A stretch of 64,000 bases of DNA from Vicia villosa (lineage: Eukaryota > Streptophyta > Magnoliopsida > Fabales > Fabaceae): positions 17,306,930-17,370,929 of the forward strand of contig NC_081186.1 of NCBI RefSeq assembly GCF_029867415.1, written 5' to 3'. The translations under genes and the position numbers were made by a program. The notes beneath the pieces were generated by a model, which was not told where the DNA came from, ran no database searches, and worked only from the letters and a program-made list of their open reading frames with translations. Below, one piece after another: positions 11,467 to 23,150 of this stretch; position 1 is the first letter of the stretch; each line of letters starts with the position of its first letter.

Positions 11467-12555
11467 ATGGAACATCTCCATGAGGAAATGGATGAGATGA
11501 GGGAACAAATGGGTCATCTTATGTTGGAGATGCAAGAATTGATCCGTAATCAGGATGCACTAAAAGAGGAAAACAGTCAGTTGAAGACTCAAGTGAGCCT
11601 GGTCATGGAAGTTCTGAAAACGGTACTAAGAAAGGAATGTGATGTTGTCCCTGCTACTGCAACAGAAATTGTTGACTCTTTCTCTTCAATAGGATCTCTT
11701 TCCACTCATGGGATGCCTCAGAGAGCTCCCCCTCAAACTCAAGTGCCGTTACCTCCACGTCAATCTGTTCACGTCCTTAGAATGAATCAAGGGAGCCAAA
11801 TGTGTGGGAAAAAGCCTAAGATACCTCAGAGGCTTCTCAATCCGATCCCGATACCTTATGCTCAGTTACTTCCTCGCCTGCTGGAACTTCAGTTGATTGA
11901 GCTACGAGATTTGGCTACGCCTGAAAAGCTTCCCCCCAATTTTGATGCCAATGCTCGATGCGAGTTCCATTCTGGGGCACCTGGCCATGATACTGAGAAT
12001 TGTAGGGCGCTGAAACATCAAATTCAAGATCTTATCGACTCAAAAGTAGTTCGGTTCATCCCCGAGGGTATGATTGTTCAAGGAAATAAGATTCCATATG
12101 TGGTGGAGGAAAAGGTTGATTCATACTTCTATGAAGGATCTACTTCAAATCAGAAGCATAATGCACCATCTTGGGTTCCAGATTTCCCACTTCATCAGTC
12201 TCCGTTTGTTTCACAGCCAGATCAAAAGATGAAGACACCTGAACAGATTGGATATTTGAATCATCACCAGCAACAGGGTCCACAAATGCCGAGGAGACCA
12301 CCAAGAAGAATTAACCCAATTCCTATGACCTATAGTCAGCTGCTTTCTCATTTGCTCAAGGATTCTTTGGTCCAACTAAGGGAGTTTAAGCCCCCTCCAA
12401 CACCGATTCCTCAAGGATATGACTTAAATGCAAGGTGTGAGTACCATTCTGGGACGTCTGGACATTCAACTGAGGATTGTAATGTTTTGAAACACAAAGT
12501 CCAAGATCTCATCGACTCCAAAGCAAATCATTCACTCCAAATGGCCCGCACATAA
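11467..12555 (+). CDS. Gag-like protein of non-autonomous Ogre-like element
   Basis: A 362-residue intact ORF with ATG at 11467. Residues 1-56 form a Leu/Glu/Gln-rich probable coiled coil. Two related modules follow. Each has a 'NPIP..Y.QLL..LL' segment (residues 125-139 and 283-297) and then a zinc-knuckle-like motif C-x2-H-x5-H-x4-C (C165, H168, H174, C179; and C324, H327, H333, C338), ending in '(A)LKH..QDLIDSK'. Such knuckle modules are known from the gag C-terminal/pre-protease part of Ogre/Tat polyproteins. The gag core and all pol domains are missing, so the ORF looks like a fused remnant of gag termini. It may bind element RNA, which is inference. Its uninterrupted frame contrasts with the decayed Athila and copia ORFs nearby. 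Confidence 0.75.
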   Translation: MEHLHEEMDEMREQMGHLMLEMQELIRNQDALKEENSQLKTQVSLVMEVLKTVLRKECDVVPATATEIVDSFSSIGSLSTHGMPQRAPPQTQVPLPPRQSVHVLRMNQGSQMCGKKPKIPQRLLNPIPIPYAQLLPRLLELQLIELRDLATPEKLPPNFDANARCEFHSGAPGHDTENCRALKHQIQDLIDSKVVRFIPEGMIVQGNKIPYVVEEKVDSYFYEGSTSNQKHNAPSWVPDFPLHQSPFVSQPDQKMKTPEQIGYLNHHQQQGPQMPRRPPRRINPIPMTYSQLLSHLLKDSLVQLREFKPPPTPIPQGYDLNARCEYHSGTSGHSTEDCNVLKHKVQDLIDSKANHSLQMART

Positions 12556-15500
12556 ATTGAGGAGTCATGAATATCCGTATTCCATAAAGCATCACAAAAA
12601 AAAATAATAAGCCCAAATGGAGTCAAGGCTCCTCAACTATGGCAATCATCATTTCATTTCCGTATTCTCATTTCAGTATTTCCTATTTTGTAGAAGGCTA
12701 CTTCCTTGTTTGAACTCGTTGGTATGATAATAATGAAAACACCACAAATTCTCGAGCAACTTTGTCAGAATCTTTTTCAAAAAGTAATCAAGAATGTTTT
12801 GTAGAAGCATCTCCCATTCTCAAGGTTCTTGTGCTCAGTTGTATCCGTGGAGGTTGGTGTTTCAGTTGGTGTTTGAGCTCTCCTTGCAACAAGTAGCTTC
12901 TCTAAGTTTGGTGACCACACAAGGTTCCTCCATGTTTGATAGCAAATACTTCTTCAATGAATATGCTTGGGGCTCCCGCACGAGGGATAAGCAAGACATA
13001 CTCTTATCTTGAGCATTGCATCACTCGCATTGCTCGAATCCCTAAAGCAAGGCAAAAGTTTACAACTCATGGGTGACCTCGTTGGGGTTCTCTTTTGAAG
13101 TAATCTGAAGTATTTGGAAGGAACTGCAGAAAGTATTCAAGCTCAATAAGTCCAGACGGAGACAAGTCTCCTCAACAATGACGCTCATTTAGTTTCTTTA
13201 TGGCATTCTCATTTGTAATTTTCCCTTTGTTTGTTTAAGCATTGTTAGCATGTAAAATCTTGTTAATCGTCGAATGAAAATAAAAAAATACATTGTTTAT
13301 GTTTGTCTTGAAGAAACCCATTCGTTTTCACTCATAAAATGTTTTTTGGCATTACGATACCAACTTTACTAATCGCTTTCTTAGGCAAAAAAAAAAAGCT
13401 GAGGGAGAATGATGAAAATAAAAATGCAAGATCTCCAATTGTGTGCTTTTGAATAAAACCCTACTGAGGATGTACAGACATTGTTTCAAATCCCCAAACA
13501 CCGGAGATATAAGGGAGATAGACCCTCGATAACCCCTTTGAGCCTTGAAGTAGAAGTTTCTTTTCTAATCATAAAAAACCCTTATTTTAACCCTGGGGCA
13601 GGGTAGTGTTCATTTAACTTGATCAAGCGTCCAAAACTCACCAAAAGGGTATGCATCTAAGGATACAACAATGGTTATCCTTCAAAAGGTTGAGGAATTT
13701 CAAAACCGCAATGATTATCCTTATTCCATCAAGAGATCAAGAGATGACGATACCACAATAGTAATCCTTCATCGATCAAAGAATGAGGCAGTCACAATCT
13801 TTCAAACAAACCGAAAGCAACACAACATCACACGACTTGTTCAAAAAAGGAGAATTAAAAAAAAAGAGAAAAGAAAGAGCCCGCTAAGTCAATAACATGA
13901 AAATAAGTGACTTAGGCAAAAGATAGGGCATCCCGCTGGACTCCAAAATAAAATTCAAAAGAATTTGTCCAGGCAAAAGTTAGGGAAATAAAAAAAAAAG
14001 GGAAAAGCAAATCAGAAGCAAAAAACGAGAATTACAAAATAAAGATCCTCATCAAAAGAACAAAGTCGTGTGATCAGACACCAAAAATAAAAGGTGAGTG
14101 ATTGCCATGTCCAAAAAAAAAACCCATCGATTCTTCAACCATCTCAAAATTCCTTGTGAGGGATGAGCGCTCATGTTGAGTTAATTGAACCTAGGAATGG
14201 AGAACATCACGAAGGGGGTGGTACAAATAATTTTGAGCCTAAAAATCCTCTGTTTTTTTGAAAACCGTGAACCCGGCCAAATTACAACCCTTAAAAGTCC
14301 TAACTGAAGTAGGGTTTATTTTGAGAGCGCACTCCGACGATATAGCGTTTAACTGACTCCCAATGAAGCGTGACACATATCCATGTTGGTATCGTATGCT
14401 TGCTTTATCTTCCGTATGCAAAAAAATCGAGGTTGTGTCAACTAGTGATTCGGTCACAAGAGGTTGCAACCTCATTTCATAAAAAGTTTTAAAAACTTCA
14501 AGACTAACATAGGCTTTGCATTAGAATTTTCATTCTTAGAACTAACATTCTTTTGCATACAAAACATCTGCTTAAACATCAAAAAAATTTCAGGATGAGA
14601 ATCAGTGAGTAACTTGATCATGTCAAAGTACCAGAGACTTGAGAACTCCGAGGAGGAAAAGCTAACCATCTCAAATGTTGACCATCAAGGGGCAGGTTCT
14701 CTAAAGAAATCCGTTGGACATGAACAGTTGATGCATTCTGTGGGTAAGAGTTTGAAGACTCCGTTGAGCGTGGTAAAGTTGTTCCCATGTTTGTTTGACC
14801 TCAAAACAAAGAAAGCTTGGGGACTCTAGTAAGATGTACCCAATCAGGGGCAATTGAATCGAAGTTTGACCTCTCAAGTTCAGCATATCTGGGGCAATCA
14901 TGTCGATAAATCTCTTCGAGCCTTGATCAATCTGGGGCAATCAAGTCGAGGAATCTCTCATGAGTTCAACCAATCTGGGGCAGTTACGTCGAGATTCGAC
15001 AAATCTCTCCAAGGATCCTTTGGGGAAAATTCCTCCATAAGTCACGAAGCTTGGGGCACAATTCTGAGTTTTTGTCGCTCCATGACCATAGGAGTTTATT
15101 TATCCTAGAAGTTTGGTCTCTCCCCAAGCACAGGAGTTTATTTCTCCTGAGAGTTGTTCCATTTCTCCAACCTGGTGCCCTTATTCGGATAATCCCCAAC
15201 ATGGTGAATTGAGGAAATCTCCTCAAGTTGAAAATCTTCCAAGCAGTGGCACATGGTGAGAAGTCCAAAGTCATTCTATGTTCTGGAAGACAACAACAAG
15301 AGTGTGCTCTTACAAGTCAAAGTCCAATATCTTTTGGCACCTCTACATGGTCCTTAACGCCAAGGGTATTCTCCCTGGTATTTACCTCACTAATGCCTTT
15401 ATTTGGCACTCTGCATATAGTAGCCATTGCATATAACATCGCATCCTCAAAAGCGTAGCATATCCATCAAAATGGAGCATTACGCCATAGAAAAATTCAA

Positions 15501-15727
15501 ACATGCATACAAAGCATAAGCCAGATAATACAAATTAGCACTCAATCAAGACAATGTTACATCCCCACAGAGAAGTTGTCCATACAAACTCTGATTGATA
15601 TCTGCTACTACATTACAAATCTCCTTATGCCACGGTGCCGATACCTGCTATCCTTAATCTCCAAAGAAGTTTTTTTCCAACATGGATCGGATGCAATGTC
15701 TTTCTTCGTCAGAATCGTTGTCTCCGA
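12556..15727 (+). other. Non-coding internal region of Ogre-like element
   Basis: About 3.2 kb with no credible gene. It holds A-rich stretches (13390-14120) and weak repeats containing CAATCTGGGGCA(A/G)T at 14840-15010. Its coding capacity is limited to ORFs below 85 codons. The pol region of an autonomous Ogre would be expected here and is absent. Confidence 0.7.
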
Positions 15728-16221
15728 GGTTATTTCCCGTGTGTTGCATGCAGATTAGAGCGTGAATGAGGGTGGGCATTCAACCCATCTCATTTTTCAG
15801 TCGTTTGAATAATCATACTTAGTGTGTGGCAATTCGAACGATTGCCGCTCTTGAAGAGTTACACCCCGCCTTTGGCCTGAGGGACCGATGTAATTCTTGT
15901 GCTTCGCAAGCATCAATATCTCCGTAATTCCCAGTGGTTACTTCTATCTTCTTGTCAAGTCTAGTCGTCACTAGTCTTGTTGTGGTTATTTCCCGTGTGC
16001 TGCGCACAAATGAGTGTGTGAATGAGGGTGGGCATTCAACCCATCTCATTTTTCATTCATTTGAATAACCATACTTGGTGTGTGGCAATTCGAACGATTG
16101 CCGCTCTTGAAGAGTTACACCCCGCCTTTGGCCTGAGGGATTAATGTAATTCTCATGCTTCGCAAGCATCAACATCTTCGTGATTATGTCTTTTGACCGA
16201 GTCTAGTCGTCACTAGTCTCC
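15728..16221 (+). repeat. Two-copy 256-bp tandem duplication
   Basis: GGTTATTTCCCGTGTG begins at 15728 and again at 15984. Both copies carry GAATGAGGGTGGGCATTCAA and GCAATTCGAACGATTGCCGC and end GTCTAGTCGTCACTAGTCT. The copies differ by several substitutions and a short gap, so the duplication is not recent. It lies just upstream of the minisatellite. Confidence 0.88.
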
Positions 16222-16437
16222 ATGGTCCCTCCCCCCGTATGGGAAAACTTTTCAGGTCCAACCCCCGTGTTGTGAATCTTTTGCCTTCCGACCTTCAAAC
16301 CATTTCAAAGCCCAGTTCCCATCCTGGCAAACCCTTTCAAAACCCAGTTTCTGTCCTGGCAAGCCATTTCAAAACCAATTCCCAATCCGTAGCCTCAGTG
16401 TTGTTAATAATCTTCTCTTGCTCCAGCCTCATTGTTG

Positions 16438-17098
16438 GTCCTCATCTTTTTTCTTGTGGATCGTAGGTCCGTTGACCTTATCCTCATCTCTTTCAATTCT
16501 TATGGATCGTAGGTCCGTTGACCTTATCCTCATCTTTTTCATTTCTAGTGGATCGTAGGTCCGTTGACCTTATCCTCATCTTTTGTGGATCGCAGGTCCG
16601 TTGACCTTATCCTCATCTTTTCATTCTTGTGGATCGTAGGTCCGTTGACCTTATCCTCATCTTTTTTCTTGTGGATCGTAGGTCCGTTGACCTTATCCTC
16701 ATCTTTCGTGGATCGTAGGTCCGTTGACCTTATCCTCATCTTTTCATTTTTGTGGATCGTAGGTCCGTTGACCTTATCCTCATCTTTTTTCTTGTGGATC
16801 GTAGGTCCGTTGACCTTATCCTCATCTTTTATGGATCGTAGGTCCGTTGACCTTATCCTCATCTTTTCATTCTTGTGGCTCGTAGGTCCGTTGACCTTAT
16901 CCTCATCTTTTTTCTTGTGGATCGTAGGTCCGTTGACCTTATCCTCATCTTTTTTCTTGTGGATCGTAGGTCCGTTGACCTTATCCTCATCTTTTTCATT
17001 TCCTGTGGATCGTAGGTCCGTTGACCTTATCCTCATCTTTTTCGTTCTTGTGGATCGTAGGTCCGTTGACCTTATCCTCATCTTTTTCAAAGTGGGTC
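16438..17098 (+). repeat. Minisatellite in Ogre-like 3' UTR (right copy)
   Basis: About 15 monomers of 36-49 bp plus a degenerate last unit, the same family as 1-435. The order of spacer variants is the same as in the left copy over the shared part (16664-17098). The hypervariable 3' UTR of Ogre-type elements is known to generate tandem repeats. ORFs of about 240 codons on both strands arise only from the repeat. Confidence 0.95.
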
Positions 17099-17554
17099 GT
17101 AGGTCCGTTGATCTTACCCTGAATTTGAGTCTTGAATCTGTTATACTCTCCCAAGATTTGAGTCGTGGATCTGTTGATCCCACCCCGGTTTCGAGCCATT
17201 TACCCTTACTTTCAATTTCTGAGTCAGTAGATCCTATCATTCCATCGGACCCATGCTTTCCAATCATAGTTTCATACAACAATCATTCTCTTTGAAAACC
17301 TTGTATTGGCACCTAGGCTATGTTACAAGCTATCACCATTCAACCATTACTCATCATAAACTTTTTCCACCAGAAAAAAGAAAAAAACATTTCTCTTTCC
17401 CCAGCAGATACCAAAACAAAAACAGAATAATGCCCCCATCATCATCTCAGGACAAATTTTTGATACTTTGGTATTTAATCATCTTTTACCTCGAGCGTTC
17501 GAAAGGCTAGCGCCAATCTCACCTTCAGGTTCAAGACGATTAAATAGGGGCAGC
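17099..17554 (+). other. Unique 3' UTR segment and polypurine tract before LTR B
   Basis: This segment matches 436-891. It ends in ATAGGGGCAGC (17544-17554), the polypurine tract adjoining the LTR. I see no gene. Confidence 0.75.
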
Positions 17555-19253
17555 TGTCATACCCCAAATTTGTCCTACCCTTATTTATCTGGTCTATAAT
17601 TCATAACATACATCATTTAGGCCATGACATATACTCATGCATTCATATCATTGGTATCAATCAAGGGCTAGCAAAGAAGAGCCTTATTGCAAAGAAGTTT
17701 TGATCAGAAAACAAGAGGGCTGAGGTGTAATCATGTGGCTATATGTTCATTTGAAGTCCTCCTGGACTAGGGTTTTCTCAGTCTCAATCCAAGGCGTTGA
17801 TTGAAGGGTACAAGCTTGCAAATCATCTGATCTCCCAAACCAGGGTTTCCTTGACCAAAGTCAACCAGTTGACTTTCTAGTCAACAATTAATCAGGAATG
17901 GGTTTCATAAATGGGGAGCTCTCATATTGACTATGTGGACATGTTCATTTAATTGGTTTTGACTGGAAGAGATTTAATCGGGAATTCCATCAATACTCGG
18001 GAAAATCAGAACAGTTGACTTTTGGGTCAAAATCAGAAGAATCATTCAAATATTGACTTTTGGTGGAAAATCGGTCAAGGAAAGTCAAAGGACGGATAAA
18101 ATCAAGAGTTTGACAAAAAGTTGCCAAAAATAGAAAAATGACAAAAATGGAAAGTTTTCATACTTAGAAATTTTTTTGGCACTTTAAAGCTTGGTAAGCA
18201 GTCCACTTCACAACATGTTTACACGTGGCATTTGGCATATTTTCAGAAAATGGTCAACATCAATGTTGTTCATCTCATGGAGATGAACAACTTTGTAGTT
18301 AAACATTTTCCCATTTGAAGCTTGGATCAAGAGATATTGAGGTAGGAAGTTGCTGAAAATTCATGTGAGCCAAGTCACAATTCAAGTCAGGAACCAAGTC
18401 ATGACCTGACATTTCATCAAACAGGTGGCATGCCAAGTTTCAAGTTAATTTTAGAACTCTATAAAGATGCTATGAATGCAAACTTGGTATGCATCTCTTC
18501 CTTGCCATCCCCTCTATCCATTGCAACAAGAATTGAATTGATTGAGTAGATATTGAATAAATTGCAAGCTCTCAAAGTAGCACCCTCACACTGATCAGAG
18601 TTGTGCATCTGGCTGGGCACAAAATTCTGGGCTCGCATGCATATCATCAAACACATGGTGGGCTAGATTCAGATCCAAATTTCTCCCTCCACATGTCTCC
18701 ATGTTAAGCAAGCTGGGTCTCAAACTACTCTCCTCCATGCCCTCCATCCAATGAGCTCGAGAACATCGATTTTGGACGTGTGTGGATCAAGAAACGAGAA
18801 CCCAAAGTAGTGCTCCAGCTAAGCCACGTTGTTACCATGAACATGAGCCAAAATTCAAAACTGCGTGCCAGACAAGATCAGCCATGCTAAGTGATGTTTG
18901 GGTGCATTTTTTAGCATGTTCCAAACCTCATCTCAACAACTTTCAAACATCAAAACCCATCAGTCATGTGCCCTCTTCACATATTGCTTTTGTTTGAAAC
19001 AAGTGGTGCCCTATGGAGGGAAATTCAAGCACACAAAGTTAGCATGGCAAGCATTCATTTTGGCAAGACACTTGAAGTTGCTGCATACATGAAGAGCAAA
19101 AAGAAAACAAAAGCTACTACAAATAGCCATGCAGATTCATGTTTACGTGAAAGGCATACTAAAGTTTACCAAAATTACTACACTTGTTCATTAAGTTTGA
19201 GAGGGAAATTATCTTGTACAACATGCACACCATAACCAATCTTACACCATCAA

Positions 19254-19261
19254 TATATAAA
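19254..19261 (+). promoter_or_regulatory. Putative TATA box in LTR B
   Basis: TATATAAA in the same context as 6881-6888 of LTR A, with CCAAT upstream. Confidence 0.55.
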
Positions 19262-21909
19262 CAAAACCCTTCACAAATCCAAGGGACCACGCTCACTTTT
19301 CCAGAAAAACCTCACCTCACTCTTTTATTCCTCTCTCGGCCATCTCTCTCTTTCCCATCACACTCTCTCTCATCTCCTCTCTCTACACCACAACAAACTC
19401 CGGCCACCACCGCTAACCAACTTCTACAACAAACCTTCAACCACCAATCACGTTCTCCGATCAGCACCATCACCACCACCATAACCGTTTCCATGACACA
19501 ACCACCATAACAACCTTCTCCTTCAACAATCTTCATCTCCCACTATCACCATCATGTTATCGAGCTTCCATGGATCCTCATCGTACATCATCCCGTGATC
19601 ATCTTTCTACCACTTCCATCGAAGCAAACATCATCATCTCCATCGTTACTTTCATCATTTGAATACTTGGAGAGCTTCAAGCAAATTTACAGCAACATTG
19701 ATGATTTCTTGAGGCGGATCACATCGTCATAGAGTGCCTGAGAGCGGTCAAGAATCCAGAGTATATTTCGCAAGATCGAGTCTTCCTCAAAACCAGAGTA
19801 CGTGTCCAAGTGTCGCTGATTTGTTCGTGCTCTTTGCTCAAGATCTATCCAGGTAAACCTTGACTCTTATCATCTTGTTAGTGGTACATATGAGAGATGT
19901 GCATCTGGTGTGGCTTCATTTGACACAAAGCGTGTTTAGTTTTTTTCTTGAATCTTTGATTCGGTTTATGCGAAACAATTGCTATTGGAACGTTGGAGCT
20001 ACATACCTGAGTTCTAACTGTTATAATGACCGTTTTGGTACGAATTTCATGCGCTTCGGTTAGGTTCTTAGGATTCAGAGCTTTTTGTATGCCCTCGGTT
20101 TGCAACTCGGAGGGAAGATCAATGAAAACTAAGATTAGATCCAGAATCTATGCGAGATTTCGAGTGAGTTAATGGTTTTTGTTTTTGTTTCTGGGCGTTT
20201 CCTAGAACTCCGGCGAGGCTAGCTACCGGAGAAGACGACCGGAGGTGAACTCCGACGTCTGAGTTTGTTTAATCCTTTCCCTCACAGCCAGCTTACGTGG
20301 CGCGCATGTAATGGCCAGTTTTCCCATTTGTTTGGCTTTTTGTCTCTTGTGAAATGATTGGGGACGTGAGGTGTTGATGGATGACGGGTTGATGTTCTTG
20401 CTTTGTCCTATTCAGTTAAGTTCTTTGTTGACCTATTGATATGCAGTATGGAATAAGTGTGTTACGTTCATGTATGAAGACCATGGTATAAATAATAACA
20501 TGCTGATTAATAAAAATAAAAATGGCTAAGTGAGTTTGTAGTAAACTGGGCCGCGAGTGATCATGGGCCTAGCGCCAATTAATTTCTGCACACCCCTGCT
20601 ATAGGCCCATACGCGCTAACAAGTAGAATCAGTTCATTGCTAATTGCTAGTTCACCCCCTGTTAGACATATTCTTAATTTTGTTTTTAATTGTATTTTCC
20701 TTCTAACTTTTAATTCATGATCCAGTTTTAAATGAAATAAAAATAAGTAAAAATAGGTTTTAAGTAGAATCTTGTGTGTAGATAATTTTAGTATTTTTTG
20801 TATATTTTTAGAATTTGTTTTGCTATTTTTAATAAATCATTTCTTCACATATGTTCATTTTGTTTTGCTAGGTTTTGCAAATTGATTTGATTAGGGGCTT
20901 TAAGAGTTGAATCTAATTGCCAATTTTTGTATAGTTGCAGTAGACTTCTACATGATAATGTGTACAAAAAATGAATTCCTAATTCTTTGTTTTGATTGGT
21001 ATTGGGTTAGTTTCCTTTAACTCGATTAACATGCGTTTCTAATAGATAATTGTGACGTTTGTGCTCTCAAATTGAAATGCATTCATGCAACAATGTTGGT
21101 TCCTTTTTGTACATATAATTAGGGATGTTTAGAAGTCCTAAGACCTGGAATTGAAAATTTTAAATCGTTTCTTCTTACTTTACTTGATTTTTCTTTCCCA
21201 CATGTGAATAACTCGCTTTTGGCTAACGATTGTATCGCAACGTGTACAAATGACCCGTAATCTTGTGTGAAACTCCTTGGCACGATTTATTGATTGTTTA
21301 GGTATCTAGTAGAGGCTATTTGCTACTGACTTCCATCATTTGATTACATGTTTCTAACTTCATTCACAATTTGAAACCGTTTAGCTAGTATTGACCTAGT
21401 GTTGTCTAGTTTTGGTTAGAATTTTGTATTGCTTCATGCTAATTGACTAATATAGATTAACATAGGATATTAGAACTAAATGAATGAACTAATATGCTAT
21501 TGACTTCAAGTTTGGCCCATGCTTTCATTTGCTTTTTGTTTGATTAATGGATGTCTTGTTCGCTAGTTGTTAAGTAACGATTCAAGTGATACTTTGGTAA
21601 CTCTTTGTGAATACTTTCGTACGATGTCATGATGCTTTTGTGTTTGGTTTAAGACACTTGCTTCCTCAATTTGCTACTGCCATAGAGCTTCCATCTCCTA
21701 TTTTATGCTTTGCTCCTTCTTTCATGCTTTGATTTGTGTTAGTTTAGGAGGCGACGATTGTTCGTTCTCCATCCACCTTCGTGGACCGCTTTCCATTTAG
21801 GATCTAGAGTAGAATAACTTAGATTAGAATTTAGGATTAGTTCCTTATTGCATTCTTTTTCTTTTCAACTCTTTAAAATACTTAATAAAAGGAAGATGCG
21901 AATCACATT

Positions 21910-22185
21910 AAGAAAGTGATAGAGAAATGAGTGGGATTCATTCCCTAATCTGTTTCTCAATCGCTTAGTGGCATAAAAACGAGTGGGATTCATTCCCTAA
22001 TCTGTTTCTCGGTCACTACTTAATGGGAGAGAAATGAGTGGGATTCATTCCCTAATCTGTTTCTCAAACATTAATTAATGGGAGAGGAATGAGTGGGATT
22101 CATTCCCTAATCTGTTTCTCAAACATTACATAATGGGATAGAAGTGAGTGGGATTCATTCCCTAATCTGCTTCTCGATCATTATA
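21910..22185 (+). repeat. Five-unit tandem repeat in LTR B
   Basis: Same array as 9540-9812, with the core GAGTGGGATTCATTCCCTAA in each unit. It has the same unit number and only single-base differences from the LTR A copy. Confidence 0.9.
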
Positions 22186-22835
22186 CATTTTATGTGATTC
22201 GAATCGCAAACAAATTCCCCTTAAAAAATACACAACCAAAAACACTTAAAACACTTAACATTGGTTCAAACTAAAACAAAGTAGAGAAAGTGGTGAGTGT
22301 CCCGGTATTGGGAACCGTTCATCACTCATCTACCCTAAAAGACACAAACCAATCATTTCTTTTTCTTTTGCCTCGTTGGCACCTAAGGGCAATGTTATTT
22401 CCGCCCGTACACATCGTAGGTCGATCCCTTATGCAAGAGCGCGAACGTTAACTCCGCCTAATTAAAAAACACAAAAAGAAACAGAAAATCTTGAGCCGAG
22501 CTACGGTAACTCTGATTCCTGAAAAGGATACGTAGGCAGCGGGGTAGGGCCCGTGCGAGTAGAATTCTTTGTTTTCCCTACATTTTGCATTCATTTCGCA
22601 TTTAGACATAGACATAGTACACACCCTTTAGATAGAAACAAACATAGGTGGATACCATCGAGTACGATGGGCGTGAGGGGTGCTAGCATCTTCCCCTTGC
22701 ATAACCGACTCCCGTACCTAGATTCTCTGGTCGCAAGACCCTGTTCCTTCCTTTGTTAGGTTTTCTGATATTCCTTTCCCTTATGGGATAAATATATTGG
22801 TGGCGACTCTGTTCATTTTTCGCGAGCGTGCGACA

Positions 22836-23135
22836 ACGGTCGTGTCAGATGACACCACCAGACCGTGTCAGCTTCTTTGGCCCTTCCAAAAGCTGTCTTG
22901 ATGTATTCAGAACTCCGCTGTTCGGCCATAGTACCTGAGGCAATGCAAACTACCAATCCAGACCAAAAAAAGACATCAAAGGAACTCTTAAACTACTAAA
23001 TAAACTTAACAAAGATTAAAACACATAACACTAAATACTTGACCAAAATGCTAAAATAACTTACTAACATGTTGCAAACTATGACAAAATATTACCGAGA
23101 ATAGAATGAAAAGTAGAAGAAATGGTGACCGATCA
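22836..23135 (-). repeat. Athila 3' LTR, truncated by Ogre-like insertion
   Basis: 300 bp matching 33232-33531. On the minus strand it begins TGATCGGTCACC at 23135. The other approximately 1044 bp expected from the 5' LTR are missing here because the Ogre-like element is inserted at 22835/22836. Confidence 0.92.
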
Positions 23136-23150
23136 CAACCCCAAACTTAG
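23136..23150 (-). other. Athila polypurine tract
   Basis: The minus strand reads AACTAAGTTTGGGGTTG directly before the 3' LTR start, the usual site for plus-strand priming. Confidence 0.7.

Larger units (their letters stand above)
1..22835 (+). mobile_element. Ogre-like (Ty3/gypsy, Tat lineage) LTR array, non-autonomous
   Basis: The sequence reads internal tail (1-891), LTR A (892-10462), internal region (10463-17554), LTR B (17555-22835). Both LTRs start TGTCATACCCC, end GCGTGCGACA and are exactly 5281 bp when the nested insert in LTR A is removed. The first 891 bases match 16664-17554 almost base for base, so another internal region lay upstream of LTR A. This is a multi-LTR array rather than one simple insertion. 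No reverse transcriptase, RNase H or integrase is present, so mobility would have depended on an autonomous relative. The right end abuts position 22836 inside the 3' LTR of a minus-strand Athila element; the 5-bp TSD candidate there is ACGGT (22836-22840), with its partner outside the window. The Ogre/Tat assignment rests on LTR size, LTR termini, PBS type and the gag-like ORF. Confidence 0.85.
17555..22835 (+). repeat. Ogre-like LTR B (intact, 5281 bp)
   Basis: Begins TGTCATACCCC and ends GCGTGCGACA. It is the uninterrupted partner of LTR A. It carries the TATA box at 19254-19261, the five-unit tandem repeat at about 21910-22185 and the terminal module shared with the other family. It is followed directly by truncated Athila LTR sequence. 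Confidence 0.93.

Noticed and set aside
16438..17098. Possible CRISPR-like array
   Set aside because: Spacers are variants of one T-rich sequence, not unique, and the context is a plant retrotransposon 3' UTR; it is a minisatellite.
16545..17295. Long overlapping ORFs of about 240 codons on both strands (also 6-632)
   Set aside because: They are translations of the minisatellite (VDRRSVDLILIF-type repeats) and lack any domain; both strands are open because of repeat composition.
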